In this document: in pieces, positions 40,521-51,310 of the stretch
How positions within the stretch are numbered: position 1 is the stretch's first letter
Layout: every line of letters starts with the position of its first letter
DNA from: Gossypium raimondii
Taxonomy: Eukaryota; Streptophyta; Magnoliopsida; Malvales; Malvaceae
DNA length: 64,000 nt
Direction of reading: 5' to 3'
NCBI RefSeq assembly: GCF_025698545.1
Contig: NC_068572.1
Coordinates: 2,170,001 to 2,234,000 of the forward strand
Notes under the pieces: model-generated
The model's database searches: none
The model's input: only the letters and a program-made list of their open reading frames with translations
Told to the model about the DNA's origin: nothing
Made by a program: the position numbers and the translations under genes

Positions 40521-42402
40521 GACTACTTTACCCAAATAGCCCAAACAAATATTTTATTTACAAAAATAACCCAGGTTTAAAAACAATAACGAAAATAACC
40601 TGAAATGAACAGTAAAATCGGGTTGTGGCCTGTCAATGGCCGAAACCAACTCATATTTTGGACCCATGATTGCCTAATAATTGTGTCAGACTAAAAAAAA
40701 ATTAATTTTTTTGGTTCTGGCCTGTCAATGGCCGGAACCAGTGAATTTTTTTTAAGATTGTATAATACTGATATACGAAGAAGAAATTTTTTTTTTTAAA
40801 ATTTGGGTGCTGGCCTATCAATGGCCGGCACCACCTTTTTTATTTTTTTACTTTTTCGTGTCGATAAGATATCGATATCTGAAAAAGTAAAAAAATTTAG
40901 TGGTGGTTCAGCAATGGTAAGCACCACCTTTTAAAAAATTTACTTTTTCGTGTCGATAAGCTATTAGTATCTGAAAAAGTAAAAAAAAATTTTGGTGGTG
41001 GCCTGGCAATGGCCGGCACCACCTTTTTAAATTTTTTTATTACTTTTTTCGTGTCAGATAAGCTATCAATTATCTGAAAAAGTTAATTTTTTTTTAAAAG
41101 GTGGTGCCGGCCATTGCCAGGCTACCACCAAATTTTTTTTTTACTTTTTTCGTATACTGATATTTTATCTGACACGAAAAAAGTAATTTTTTTTAAAAAG
41201 GTGGTGCCGGCTAGAGGTGTCCATAGGCCGGGTTCGAGCCGGGCCCAAAAAATTTCAGCCCGCTTCCTAGGCCCGAGCCCGGCCTGGCCCGAAATATGGG
41301 CTGAGATTTTGCCCAGGCCCGGCCCAGGGAAAAAATATGGAACCCGAGCTCGGCCCGGCCAGGCCTATTTTTAATTAAAATTAAAATTATATTTTTATTA
41401 AAATTAAAACTAATTGTTATTAAAATTAATTGTTATTAAAATTGTATCAAATTATATTTTTTTTGTACTAGTCAACATTTTGTTAGTAAAATTATGAATT
41501 GTTAATTGTATTAATTGTTACTAAAATTATCAAATTATATCAAATTATTAATTATTAATTGTTACTAACATTTTGTTAGTAAAATTATTAATTGTTAATT
41601 GTATTAATTGTTGTAACAAAATCTAACATTTTGTAACTTAAAATAAAACTAAAACTAGCATATTTTAAAAATAAAAAATATATATTTAATATATTTTCGG
41701 GCCGGGTCGGGCCCGGGCCAAAAAATTTTTGCCCAAGGCCCGGCCCATTTTCTAAACGGGCCTCATTTTTTACCCAAGCCCATATTTCGGGTCTATATTT
41801 TTACCCAAACCCTCCCAAATTTTGGGCTGGCCTTCGGGCTAGGCCAGGCCGCCCGGCCCATGGACAGGTCTAGTGCCGGCCATTGCCAGGCCACCACCAA
41901 ATTTTTTTTTTACTTTTTTGTATACTAATATCTTATTTGACACGAAAAAAGTACAAAAAAATTCTTTTTTTAAAAAGGTGGTGCCGGCCATTGCCAGGCC
42001 ACCACTAATTTTTTTTTTTTTACTTTTTCTCTTACTCTGGTACCGGCCATTGACAGACCAAAACACGAATTTTTTTTGTGTATGTATAGGGGTGCCAGCC
42101 ATTGATAGACCAGAACCCAAAATTTTCTTTTAATTTTTTTTTCTTCGTATATCAGTATTATACAATCTTAAAAAAAAATACACTGGTTCCGCCCATTAAC
42201 AGGCCAGAACCAAAAAATTTAAATTTTTTTTGTCTGACACAATTATTAGGCAATCATGGGTTCAAAATACGAGTTGGTTCCGGCCATTGACAGGCCACAA
42301 CCCGATTTTACTGTTCATTTCAGGTTATTTTCGTTATTGTTTTTAAACTTGGGTTATTTTTATAAATAAAATATTTTTTTGGGCTATTTGGGTAAAATAG
42401 CC
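40521..42402. mobile_element. Mutator-like foldback element with about 12 internal GGCCTGTCAATGGCC units
   Basis: A nearly palindromic element. The left end GACTACTTTACCCAAATAGC matches the inverse of the right end GCTATTTGGGTAAAATAGCC. The flanks cctaataac (40512-40520) and cttaataac (42403-42411) form a 9-bp target duplication with one mismatch, as in Mutator-like elements. The left arm carries units of GGCCTGTCAATGGCCGRMACC at about 40628, 40725, 40812, 40905 and 40997. The right arm has the complement (GGTGCCGGCCATTGCCAGGC) at about 41103, 41200, 41987, 42041, 42092, 42187 and 42281. Poly-A/T tracts and 'tttttcgtgtcgataagcta' spacers separate them. The symmetry centre is near 41090. A hAT-type element is nested in the right arm. 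No protein is encoded. Confidence 0.8.
41212..41872. mobile_element. hAT-type element nested in the foldback element, 8-bp target duplication
   Basis: Ends TAGAGGTGTCCAT and ATGGACAGGTCTA are inverted repeats (2 mismatches in 13). The flanks are identical 8-mers, GTGCCGGC (41204-41211 and 41873-41880), the hAT signature. Removing the 661 bp plus one 8-mer restores an uninterrupted GGTGCCGGCCATTGCCAGG unit of the host element. The subterminal parts are GC-rich (ggcccggcccag, gggccgggtcgggcccgggc) and the centre is AT-rich. No transposase. Confidence 0.85.
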
Positions 42403-42609
42403 CTTAATAACTTAGGAAAGAAGAAATGGTGAACAGTAAGGGAGTATTTTTGTTTCTTCGACCTGTGTCTAACGACAAGCCAACCATAAGAAAAAGGAAG
42501 CAGGGCAAGGATGGAGTGTTAACAAGGTAATAAGACATGTCACTGAACAAGTACAAGTCAAGCATGGATTTAAGATAGATGCCCAAATAGAAAACAAGCT
42601 GCAGATCAT

Positions 42610-43058
42610 ATCATCACATCATAGTCTCCTTGCTCCCCTTTGTAGTGTACTTTGGGAAATCCATGACTGCCACCAAGAGCACTGTTCACAACAAGATCAA
42701 CAATGTCAGATATGGTCACGACTTAGAAAAGTTCCAAAGAACAACTAGAAACGACATAGAGCCACCTACTTGTAAACTTGCCATTCATACGGAGGACCAT
42801 CATTACATCCTTTGCTGTTTCTATGCTCAAATTTCAGAGCAACCTAAAAGATGGCAAAAATAGTAACAGAACTGATATTATTATAAATAATTATGATCAT
42901 ATGAGACTTCCTATAGGCTTGAGACAGTAAAAGATGGTTTACCTCCATGGCAACAGAACCGGTTCCACGTTCATTTTCACCATTAACACGTCGTCCAACA
43001 AACACCTGACCAAATCCACCTTTTGCTTAGTTTTCTCTCTACCATGAACCTTGCAATC
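42610..43058 (-). pseudogene. Fragment of a casein-kinase-I-like (MUT9-like kinase) gene, copy A
   Basis: Minus-strand pieces of three consecutive exons. About 43058-42944 gives the glycine loop GGFGQVFVGRRVNGENERG and ends at a donor GAG|GTAAAC. About 42843-42766 gives VALKFEHRNSKGCNDGPPYE then WQVYK. About 42682-42610 gives [15 protein letters not shown] and EQGDYDVMI before a stop. This is the N-lobe of plant MLK/CK1-like kinases with its introns kept, so it is not a processed copy. A single-base change just before the glycine loop (ctaagcaaaaggtgg) breaks the frame. The rest of the kinase is absent, so it should not be functional. Confidence 0.75.
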
Positions 43059-43376
43059 CAATTATCCTAACTGACTAAAAAAATGAGATTATAATACTAG
43101 GACGCAGAGATTACTGGAAAGAGTGTATTAGGAGAAGGTAGGGAAAATAGGTGGACATTTCTCTCATTCCCTCAAAATTCAACCCTTCCACAGGTGCAAT
43201 CACATCATTTACATGTTTACTCAATCCTTTTCCATCCTCCCATTTTCCATCTGTTATACCAAAATGAATGATAATAAAACCAATTTCAGTGCCCTTTCCT
43301 TTCCCTCATTTTCCTTCCTTTCTAACCAATAGTGTCGGGTAGACAACAAGGCTTGAAGTAATTGGCTCTCAACACT

Positions 43377-43412
<36 letters not shown>

Positions 43413-43498
43413 TCACTCACATAGAGGCATAGACAACTATCAATAAGAGTTAAAAGTCAAAAAACTGCTAAATAGAAAATATAGTGGCTTGGAACCAT
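42992..43498. repeat. Duplicated segment, copy A (kinase exon plus upstream intron)
   Basis: About 500 bp from 'cgtccaacaaacacctgacc' to 'tatagtggcttggaaccat' recurs at 51464-51934 in the same orientation at high identity. The main difference is the (AC)n tract at 43379-43409, which is much longer in this copy. Confidence 0.85.
43379..43409. repeat. (AC)n microsatellite
   Basis: About 15 AC units followed by CACTCACTCAC. The duplicated copy at 51849-51861 has only a handful of units, so this tract has expanded or contracted since the duplication. Confidence 0.95.
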
Positions 43499-43501
43499 AT
43501 C

Positions 43502-45075
43502 TGTTGACACCAATTTTTGGATGAAAACGGGGTCGACTTAGGTTTTGAAAAATGAAAACAGAAACGGGAGCCGCCACCAATCTTTTTAATAAGGTGTGAT
43601 CGGATCACCTTAAAAAGTGGTTGTTTTTAATAAACGATTTGATTTTATTAAAACAACGGTTTTGGTCCACAAAATTCAGAAAAACAGGTTTGAGAGTCGG
43701 TTACGCGCGAGGAAAGATTAGCACCCTCGATACGCCCAATATTGGTACCTAGTTGATTACTTAATGTCTTAGTGTTGAAAAACTGAAAACTTTAAAGAAA
43801 TTTAAAAATACGATCCTTATATTAAAATGTTAAAAATTTTGGGAAAAGGGGCACGTTCCACGTTACTCGAGAAAAAACATCATATCCAATAAGTTAGGAA
43901 ACAATATCTCGAATTCCCGATATGCGAATGAATGTCAAAATTTACTTATTTAAAAGATATTTGATTATCTCGGGTTTAGAAAAGGGAACATGCCCAGTAA
44001 GTTAGGACACGATCTTTTCTTAATTCCCGAGATTGTTTCAAACTTGAGTTTGAAAAGATTCGTGTATTTAAATTTATTATGAAAATCGAAACCCAGTAAG
44101 TTAGGGTACGACCTTCTCGAATCTAAATACAAGATTTTGCTTATTCAAAAATCATAATTTATGCATCGAATAAAATTAATCTAACACGAAATAAAACACA
44201 ATGTCAATATCGAACAAAACAAAAATGAATACGATGATGTAACATAAATAATATGAGTAATAGCAATGAAAATAAATTAGATAAAAGGATAAACCAATAA
44301 CATACAAAATAACAATGCATATAAGGAAATAAAATTAAAATATTCATTCAAAATAATAATGAAAATATAAATAAAGAAATAAATAAAGAAATGAATAAGG
44401 CTATAAAATATAAAAGATATATATATATATATATATATATATGTGTATATAAATTATAAAGTATGAAAACATAAGTACATATATATAAATGAAAGTACGT
44501 ATGTGTATATATATTTCGTAAAGATAAAAGAGATACAAATATACATATTATAAAGTAAAACAATGTAAGTATGTTCATATGGAAAAATATATATATGCAT
44601 GTGAATTATGATAAAATAAAAAGAAAAAATATAAAAGTATACATATTTTAATACGTAATATATATATATGCAAGTATGTATATACATATTCGTGAAAATT
44701 TTAAAATGTATATAGATATATATATAAGTTATAGAATATAAAATATATAAGTATGCGTATACATATGTATTCATAAAATTAAAAACCATATGTACGTATA
44801 TATATTAAAAAATCGTATGTATGTATATATATATAGGAAAATAATAAAAGGCATATAGATATATATAGACATATATATATAAATTATAAAATATAAAAAT
44901 GCGTTTGTATGTATATATAAATAGATTATAAAATGTATGTACAAGTAGAAAGCATATATATAGATATATATACATATATAGAATAAAAAATACAAAAATA
45001 CAAAAACAAAGCTAATCAATATATTAACCCAATAGTAACGAATAAATAAATAGGTAAATAAAACTAATAATGATA

Positions 45076-45119
<44 letters not shown>

Positions 45120-45810
45120 CTAATTTAATAATAATAGAAATAACAATGACAGGACTAAAATGCAAATAAAACAAAATCTCAGGGGATAAATCAGAATCAA
45201 ATAAAGCAAAGGACCGAATTACACTACGCTAATGAAACGGAGGGACTGAAATAGTAAATACCCCGTACTCCAAAACGCATCACTTTGCGTAGGACTAAAA
45301 TGAAACAGGATTAAAGTTATGCGACAAAATTGAAAGATAAAAAAAATCGATTGCAAACAAATAAAAATGGAGGACTAAAAGGGTAAATAGTCTAAAATTT
45401 GAAAACGCGCGGATCCTCCCTGGAGCGGGTCGGGTCGCGCGGGTCTCCCTTGCCGAAACGGCGCCGTTTTGAAATGATTATTTAAACCCAATTTTTTTTT
45501 CTAGCTTCATTTTCTGCTTTTTTCTCAAAAAAAAAGAAACTGAAACCTCTCTTCCTCCCTCACTCCCTCAAGGCTTTCGGCCTTGGATTCAGGCCTCCGC
45601 CGCGCCACCTCCACGGCCAGTGGCCGGAGTTGCGTGAAATGGGCTTTTCAGCCCTCCCCTTTCGGTTTCCTCGAAGGCTTGGCCTTCTCCACCGCGAGAT
45701 CGAGAAGAGAAAAAAAGAAGAGGCCCCTCTCCACGTTCGACTCCGACGACGGTGAAGATGGGCACCGACGCCGGCCTTTGAAGATGGGCACCGACTCCGA
45801 CGACGGTGAA
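43502..45810. mobile_element. Probable retrotransposon long terminal repeat or its remnant
   Basis: Begins TGTTGACACCAATTTTTGGA immediately after the duplicated kinase segment is cut off. It contains 'gttacgcgcgaggaaagatt', 'cagtaagttagggtacgacc'-type repeated phrases, a (TA)n-rich centre (44417-44442 and around), a (TAA)n run (45074-45116), a GC-rich block (cgggtcgggtcgcgcgggtc), a candidate TATA (tatttaaacccaa near 45480) and a downstream GC-rich part. Length and order fit a large plant gypsy-type LTR. The right boundary is uncertain; a second LTR and internal genes are missing, so it is a solo LTR or a truncated element. Confidence 0.5.
45074..45116. repeat. (TAA)n microsatellite
   Basis: About 13-14 uninterrupted TAA units within the LTR-like segment, preceded by a long TA-rich low-complexity region from about 44340. 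Confidence 0.95.
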
Positions 45811-45811
45811 C

Positions 45812-46203
45812 ATGCAAGGGAAAGTTGTTATATCTAGGCATGTGATTTTTGATGAGAACGTGTTTCCTTTTGTTGAGAAGTTGAAGCCAATATCTCACTC
45901 TGACTCACAGTCTTCTGTTACATCTGCTTGTTTGCCACTAATTCATCCAGTTCAGTCTTTTTTAGAAGAGCTAGGTGTTAAGTTACAGACTGTTCCTGTG
46001 GTCTGGTGCTACATGCACGGTCCAAACATGTGGAGCTACAGCTTCATTTTGTCAGAGAACGAGTTAATGTTGGAAAGCTTCAGGTGAATCATGCTCCTGG
46101 TGGAGAGCAAGTTGCAGATATTTTGACAAAATCACTTTCTGAAGGCTTGTTTTGTTATTTTCGAGACAAACTCAAGGTTACTACTGTTAATACTGTGGTT
46201 TAA
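45812..46203 (+). pseudogene. Ty1/copia polyprotein remnant with internal deletions
   Basis: The plus strand reads GKVVISRHVIFDENVFPF, the conserved piece between integrase and reverse transcriptase. This is followed within about 100 bp by SFLEELGVKLQTVPVVWC from the RNase H region. Then, in another frame, come ARSKHVELQLHFVRERV and QVADILTKSLSEG, the RNase H end. Most of the reverse transcriptase and the residues between VVWC and ARSKH are deleted, and the frame changes, so the copy is dead. The following 'tgttgtgattttgagtttaa' stretch to about 46300 is probably the rest of its 3' end. Confidence 0.8.
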
Positions 46204-46312
46204 TGTTGTGATTTTGAGTTTAATTCTAGAATTCTCTAGAATTCTCTTCTTCTCTTAATCATGTTTACTGTTTTCATGCTCTTAATGGCTTGATATGTAG
46301 GTGTTCGACAAG

Positions 46313-46530
46313 ATTGATTTGACGCGGGATCAAGCCGAAGAACCCATTCTAAGAGAGATTTAGACGGGTTATACTCACCAACTGACTAAATGACTCTGTT
46401 GAGATAGCACCATCGAAACCGTTGTAAGCAAGGTTGAGTCGTCGGAGTCCATGAAAGTGAAACAGGCTGCTGCTGTTCTCAAGAAGAGGGCCATCGCGGT
46501 AGTTGTAGCTGATCAGGTTAAGCCATATAG
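46313..46530 (-). pseudogene. LRR receptor-like protein gene fragment (N-terminal LRRs)
   Basis: The segment from 'tgacgcgggatcaagccgaa' to 'gctgatcaggttaagcca' aligns base for base, with scattered changes, to 50615-50820 of the intact RLP gene, in the same minus-strand orientation. It covers only the first few LRRs and ends abruptly on both sides next to copia-derived DNA. Confidence 0.8.
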
Positions 46531-48251
46531 TGGCTTTGAGGCGTAAAACACTTTTCTTAACGCCTTCAAAAATACAATAAAGCCCTCGACATTTTAAATA
46601 GAATCGTAAAAATTATTAATAAAAAAGTCTGTTATATAGATATCTAATGGGTGATATTTACACAAAATACTCTTCCATAAAAACGTATCTTTTAATGAGA
46701 TATCATTTTACATAAAAATTATTTCTCGATTTGAACTATCAATTTGTGGATATATTCCAGAGTTTTAATAATGTTGTCTATGTTCGAAGATTGAACCAAA
46801 ATTCCTAAATTAGGAGTTGAAATCCACCACACATCATTTTCATTTATAGTTCCCTCAATGGTTGTTTTACCACTAATATAGTCATGTGCATCTTGTTCGT
46901 AATAAACATTTAGAAGAGAGACTCCACCCCTACTTGTTGAAGCGACATGACTTTTTATGTTTATATAGGTAGAGTTTCTTTAATGTTTTCATTGCTTTTT
47001 TTTAAGACATTTAAACAATAAATAGCTCCATTAAGAGTATTTAAATTCATCCTCTATATACAATGGACCGTGCTAGTTTCAACTAAACTATTTTTAAAAT
47101 TAGTTTTGCTCGTACATTACAAACACATAATGATAACTTGTTTTTACCTATTGAACTTTAAAGTTAGAGGTTTTACTAATTAAAGGTTGGGTTCCGGTGT
47201 CTAATGATATGATTGAAACTAATCCTAATTGTAGTACTATTATATAAAGAAAATTATTTTCTCCCATTCATTATCATAAATTAGCGATTAAATCACTAAT
47301 ATATAATCAATTCATAAGCTAACATGTCCAAATGTCTATTTTACAATATGTTTTTTGAATATTGTTTCCTTTTCTAGGAAATAATCGCATCGGTTATGGT
47401 CACAACTCATTCTCATTAATATAATTTTATTTATTCAATTTCAATAACATTAATCCAACTTGAAGTTGGATAAATGAATAAAGAGGACAATTACATTAAT
47501 TTTTTTAAGATTAAGAACCAACTTAATGAATTTTTCTTTAACAAGATAGCTAAACTTATTAACTTGTATAATTTCATCGTGAAATTATACCGTGGTGGTA
47601 TATATAATATTTTTGAATTTGTTCTTAAGAAACCAAAACATCCACCATGTGCAAAATGTACATTCTTTTACTAAAGAATGTTTAAATCAACATTCAAGAT
47701 ATCTTATATCAATATTCTCTTTCGTGCATCTTTTCACTATTTGATGGATTCTTAAAATTATTTCCACATGACTAGGAGGCTTCTATCTATTCACCATTAA
47801 TGAAATATTGCTAGCATAACAACCGTTTGATATCTTGAAATTTTGCTTTTTTTACAAAGGTTTAGAATTTTTTGTCAACTCAATACGAGAGTGTATAAAT
47901 TTAATAATATATCACATATAATAACCGTGCGAAAGAAAGGATAATATTACTTGGAACAAACATAACGACACAATACTCACAAATACAAATTTAAAAATTA
48001 TGATGAACACGAAGACACTCATATCATTTGCTAAATTCACAACACCCCCACTTATTTATTCAAATCATTCCCAAGGAACTGAAATGCTGAATCTTTCCAT
48101 CCAATTCAATCTTGAATTCCAATGCCACTATCACAAATTACAAAAAGAAAAAAAAAACATGTTTTAACTTAAATATTAGATTAAGAAAGATGAAACTTAT
48201 GAAATAGTTGTTAGAAAAGAAACTCACCTAAGCAAGATGTTGGATGCAGAG
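46531..48251. other. AT-rich stretch downstream of the RLP gene
   Basis: No recognisable gene or repeat family. A 66-residue open frame at 47474-47674 is Asn/Lys/Phe-rich and looks like chance AT-rich coding. The last 250 bp probably hold the 3' UTR of the RLP. Confidence 0.4.
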
Positions 48252-51146
48252 CTAATTTCTTCTTACTTTGTTTCTTTGTACCCACTTCGTGAAATTGTAT
48301 TGCCAGTCTCTCTCCACCTTTCTAACAAACCACCATGGTCTTCCAGTTGTGAATACAATGTAACCCAAGCTCAGTCCCATCACTACTCCACTTCCATACC
48401 CCATCATTACAACTTGCCAAAAGAAGGGTATCTTAGAACCTCCATGTTCCACCACCAATGGTGAAGGCGGGTCAGGCCCCTGAAAGTTGACGCATTGCTT
48501 GGATAATGGTAATCCACACAATCCCAAGTTACCGCTATAGGAATCATTATCAAATGTATCGAATTGATTCCCATGAGGAATTGGTCCAACAAGATTATTG
48601 TTTGAAAGATTCAATACTTCAAGAAATGTCAGATTCGTCATTTGAGGAGGAATCCCGCCACTGAACTTGTTTGATGAAAGATCCAATGATTCAAGTGCTA
48701 CCAAATTTCCCAAAGATGTTGGGATAGGACCAGTGAAGTTGTTGTGAGAGAAATTGAGCATTTGCAAGGAAATAAGTTGCCCAACATCGTCAGGAATTTC
48801 TCCGGAGAATTGGTTGTTTGACAAGTCCATAGATATGAAAATGTCACAGGTCTTTGTCAATTCCACCTCCAATCTTTTCGTTGTTACATTCACATGATTT
48901 TCATAAATAAAACTGAATTGAAAATATTGAAAAATATATGAATATTCGGAGGTTAACCACTCTCTAGGTTTATCTTTCATTCCTCTCAAATTTCGTAAGA
49001 GTTTCGTTGACAATGTGCCCGTGAACTCATTTGCAGAGAGATCAATTATTCGCAATGCAGAGAAGTTAGATGAAGCTACGGAATGAGGCAGTGATCCATA
49101 AAATCTATTAAATCTCAAGATAAGAACTTGCAGACTTGAAAGTGAAGCTAACCAAGGGGGAAATCTATCCGTTAACTTGTTGTTCCCTAAATTTAAAAGT
49201 TCCAATGAAGTAGAATTAGCCAAAGATGATGGTACTAATCCTTCCAATTGATTGTCATTGAGTAAAAGACGCCTCAAACCAATATTCGCAAAAGAATTAG
49301 GGATCTTGCCACTGAAGTTGTTCATTTGCAAATCTAAGGTACCGCATAAATTTTCAAGACAATCAGGAATAGTTCCACTCAAGCTGTTTCCGGACAAGTC
49401 CAGAAGAACAAGTGAACTCCAATTACAAATAGAAGAAGGGACGTTTCCTGTCAATTTATTCTCTGAAATGATGAACGCTTGCAACTCCTTTAAAATTGGA
49501 GTTTGAGGATTCAAGCAAGTTGAGAGAATTGGTCCTTGAAGCAAGTTGGAATGTAGGTTGAGATATTCCATATTGTTTCCCGGAAATTGCTCCAAAGCAG
49601 TCAAAAAGTTCTGAGAAAGATCTAACCATTTCAATCTTTCCCACCCTTCAGCTTCCCATTTGGAAATTCCACCAGAAATCATGTTATTGGAAAGATCTAA
49701 TGCTTTCAAGTTCGATGTTCGAAAGAAATTCGGGAACTGCCTTACGCTACAACCAGAGAAGTTCACAGTTCTAAGCTGGGGGAAAGAATAATTCACATCA
49801 TTGCCGCTTGTGCTTAATGATAATAAACTATTACTTGAAACATAAAGAAGCATAAGACTCGTGAGTTTTGAAAGCATATCTGGCTTGATCACACCACTCA
49901 AGTTGTTTGATGACAAATCAAGTGAAGTAAGGTTCACAAGATCAAACAGCCAAGATGGTACTCCACCACTTATAGAGTTATCATCTAACCGAAGTTCCTC
50001 TAAAAATTGAAGCTCACTAACATGATTTGGAAGGGGACCTTCCAAGTGATTATTTGACAAATCCAGACGGGTAATTCTTGTGAGGTTGAAGATAGTTATT
50101 GGAAGTGGACCACTCAAATTGCATGAAGAAAAGCTCAAATAAGTTAATTTTCTAAGGTTTCCAAAAACAGCTGGAATCTGTCCTTCAAGCGAATTTCCTG
50201 ATAAATCAACTGAAATGATTTGAGTGAGATTTCCAAATGATGCTGGAATTGACCCCCTAAAACCACAATCGGAAAGGTCCAACAACTCAAGGCCATTACT
50301 CCAGTTTGTGTTAGGGAGATAACCTGTGAGTTTTTCATTTTCACTTAAACCTAAAGCTTTGAGGTTTGGAAGCTGAAAAACTTGAGTTGGGAGTTCCCCA
50401 TGTAAGTTACACGCACTGAGACTCAAATGTCCAAGTGATGAAGACAAGTTTAGAAAGGAAGTGAGTGCAACATCAGACATATCTACATCATCAAGTGCAA
50501 GGTTTCTTAATTTGGTCAAGTTTCTTGCAAGCATGTCAAAACCTTGGCCATCAAATCTTGATTCGTAACCGTAAAAGGAAAGGTCAAGTGAAACCAAACT
50601 TGATAGGAGACTGATTTGATGCGGGATCAAGCCATAGAAGCCATTATTAGAGAGATTAAGATGGGTTAAACTCACCAACTGGCTAAATAACTTTGATGAG
50701 ATGGTGCCAGTGAAAACGTTATAAGCAAGGTTGAGTCGTTGGAGTCCATGAAAGCGAAACAAGCAGCTAGTGTTCTCAAGAAGAGAGCCTCCGAGGTTGT
50801 TGGAGCTCAAGTCAAGCCATTGGAGGTTGTGAAGTTGAAAAAGGCTGTTGTTTGCGAAGAGAGAACCATCAAGGCAACTGTGACTAAGATCGATGCCGAT
50901 TACATGACCAGTCACGTTGTCGCATTCCACTCCCTCCCATGAACAACAATCGATGCTTTTGTTCCATGACTCTACGTCTATCTTGGGATAAGGATCTCTA
51001 AAACAATCAACAGAAATGGTGGTTTTAAAATGGAGCAAAGCATCTCTTTGATGTGGGAGACATAAATGAGAGGATGGAGGAGCAACAGAGGAAGACAAAC
51101 TCCATGAAAGTTGCAAGATCACCAAAACCAGGCAAAGGATTCCCAT
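48252..51146 (-). CDS. LRR receptor-like protein (Cf-9/RLP12/Ve1-like), single exon
   Basis: Cell-surface immune-receptor-like protein with extracellular LRRs and no kinase; the family signals through partners such as SOBIR1 and BAK1. Uninterrupted frame of 964 aa from the ATG at 51146; codons further upstream lack an ATG. Signal peptide at 1-24 (GILCLVLVILQLSWSLSSS), N-terminal cap with paired cysteines (CLPHQRDALLHF, SWNKSIDCCSWEGVECDNV), then roughly 25-30 LRRs of plant type (LDLSSNNLSG, IPASFGNLT). A non-LRR island (RGMKDKPREWLTSEYSYIF) precedes the last four repeats. A juxtamembrane stretch follows, then a TM helix (about 912-932) with GxxxG motifs (GYGSGVVMG) and a 32-residue basic cytoplasmic tail. 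Intronless, as is usual for the family. Fragments of related copies lie at 46.3 and 52.2 kb, so it is a survivor of a local duplication cluster. It could be a defence or a developmental receptor; ligand unknown. Confidence 0.93.
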   Translation of the reverse strand: MGILCLVLVILQLSWSLSSSVAPPSSHLCLPHQRDALLHFKTTISVDCFRDPYPKIDVESWNKSIDCCSWEGVECDNVTGHVIGIDLSHSCLDGSLFANNSLFQLHNLQWLDLSSNNLGGSLLENTSCLFRFHGLQRLNLAYNVFTGTISSKLFSQLVSLTHLNLSNNGFYGLIPHQISLLSSLVSLDLSFYGYESRFDGQGFDMLARNLTKLRNLALDDVDMSDVALTSFLNLSSSLGHLSLSACNLHGELPTQVFQLPNLKALGLSENEKLTGYLPNTNWSNGLELLDLSDCGFRGSIPASFGNLTQIISVDLSGNSLEGQIPAVFGNLRKLTYLSFSSCNLSGPLPITIFNLTRITRLDLSNNHLEGPLPNHVSELQFLEELRLDDNSISGGVPSWLFDLVNLTSLDLSSNNLSGVIKPDMLSKLTSLMLLYVSSNSLLSLSTSGNDVNYSFPQLRTVNFSGCSVRQFPNFFRTSNLKALDLSNNMISGGISKWEAEGWERLKWLDLSQNFLTALEQFPGNNMEYLNLHSNLLQGPILSTCLNPQTPILKELQAFIISENKLTGNVPSSICNWSSLVLLDLSGNSLSGTIPDCLENLCGTLDLQMNNFSGKIPNSFANIGLRRLLLNDNQLEGLVPSSLANSTSLELLNLGNNKLTDRFPPWLASLSSLQVLILRFNRFYGSLPHSVASSNFSALRIIDLSANEFTGTLSTKLLRNLRGMKDKPREWLTSEYSYIFQYFQFSFIYENHVNVTTKRLEVELTKTCDIFISMDLSNNQFSGEIPDDVGQLISLQMLNFSHNNFTGPIPTSLGNLVALESLDLSSNKFSGGIPPQMTNLTFLEVLNLSNNNLVGPIPHGNQFDTFDNDSYSGNLGLCGLPLSKQCVNFQGPDPPSPLVVEHGGSKIPFFWQVVMMGYGSGVVMGLSLGYIVFTTGRPWWFVRKVERDWQYNFTKWVQRNKVRRN

Positions 51147-51310
51147 ATTTTTTTTTCTCCAAAAAACAAACAAGTACAAAGTTAAGAAACAAAGGGATGT
51201 CTATCATAACAACACCAAGTCGTTTTATAGAATTAGACAATTTATCATATTTTAAAATACTTTTATAGTTAAAGTCAATTATTTTGAAGTTAAGACCACA
51301 AAAGTCATAG

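Noticed and set aside
44348-45019. Three overlapping minus-strand open frames rich in Ile, Tyr and Phe
   Set aside because: They are translations of TA-rich low-complexity DNA (repeated 'tatatata' and 'tatgtata'), without a start context, splice sites or any family motif.
45560-45898. GC-rich open frames on both strands, including an Arg-rich minus-strand one
   Set aside because: They lie in the GC-rich end of the LTR-like segment and depend on a short repeated block ('gaagatgggcaccgac'). No domain is recognisable.
47474-47674. 66-residue plus-strand open frame ending in CAKCTFFY
   Set aside because: AT-rich composition, no start context, no neighbouring exons and no recognised family.
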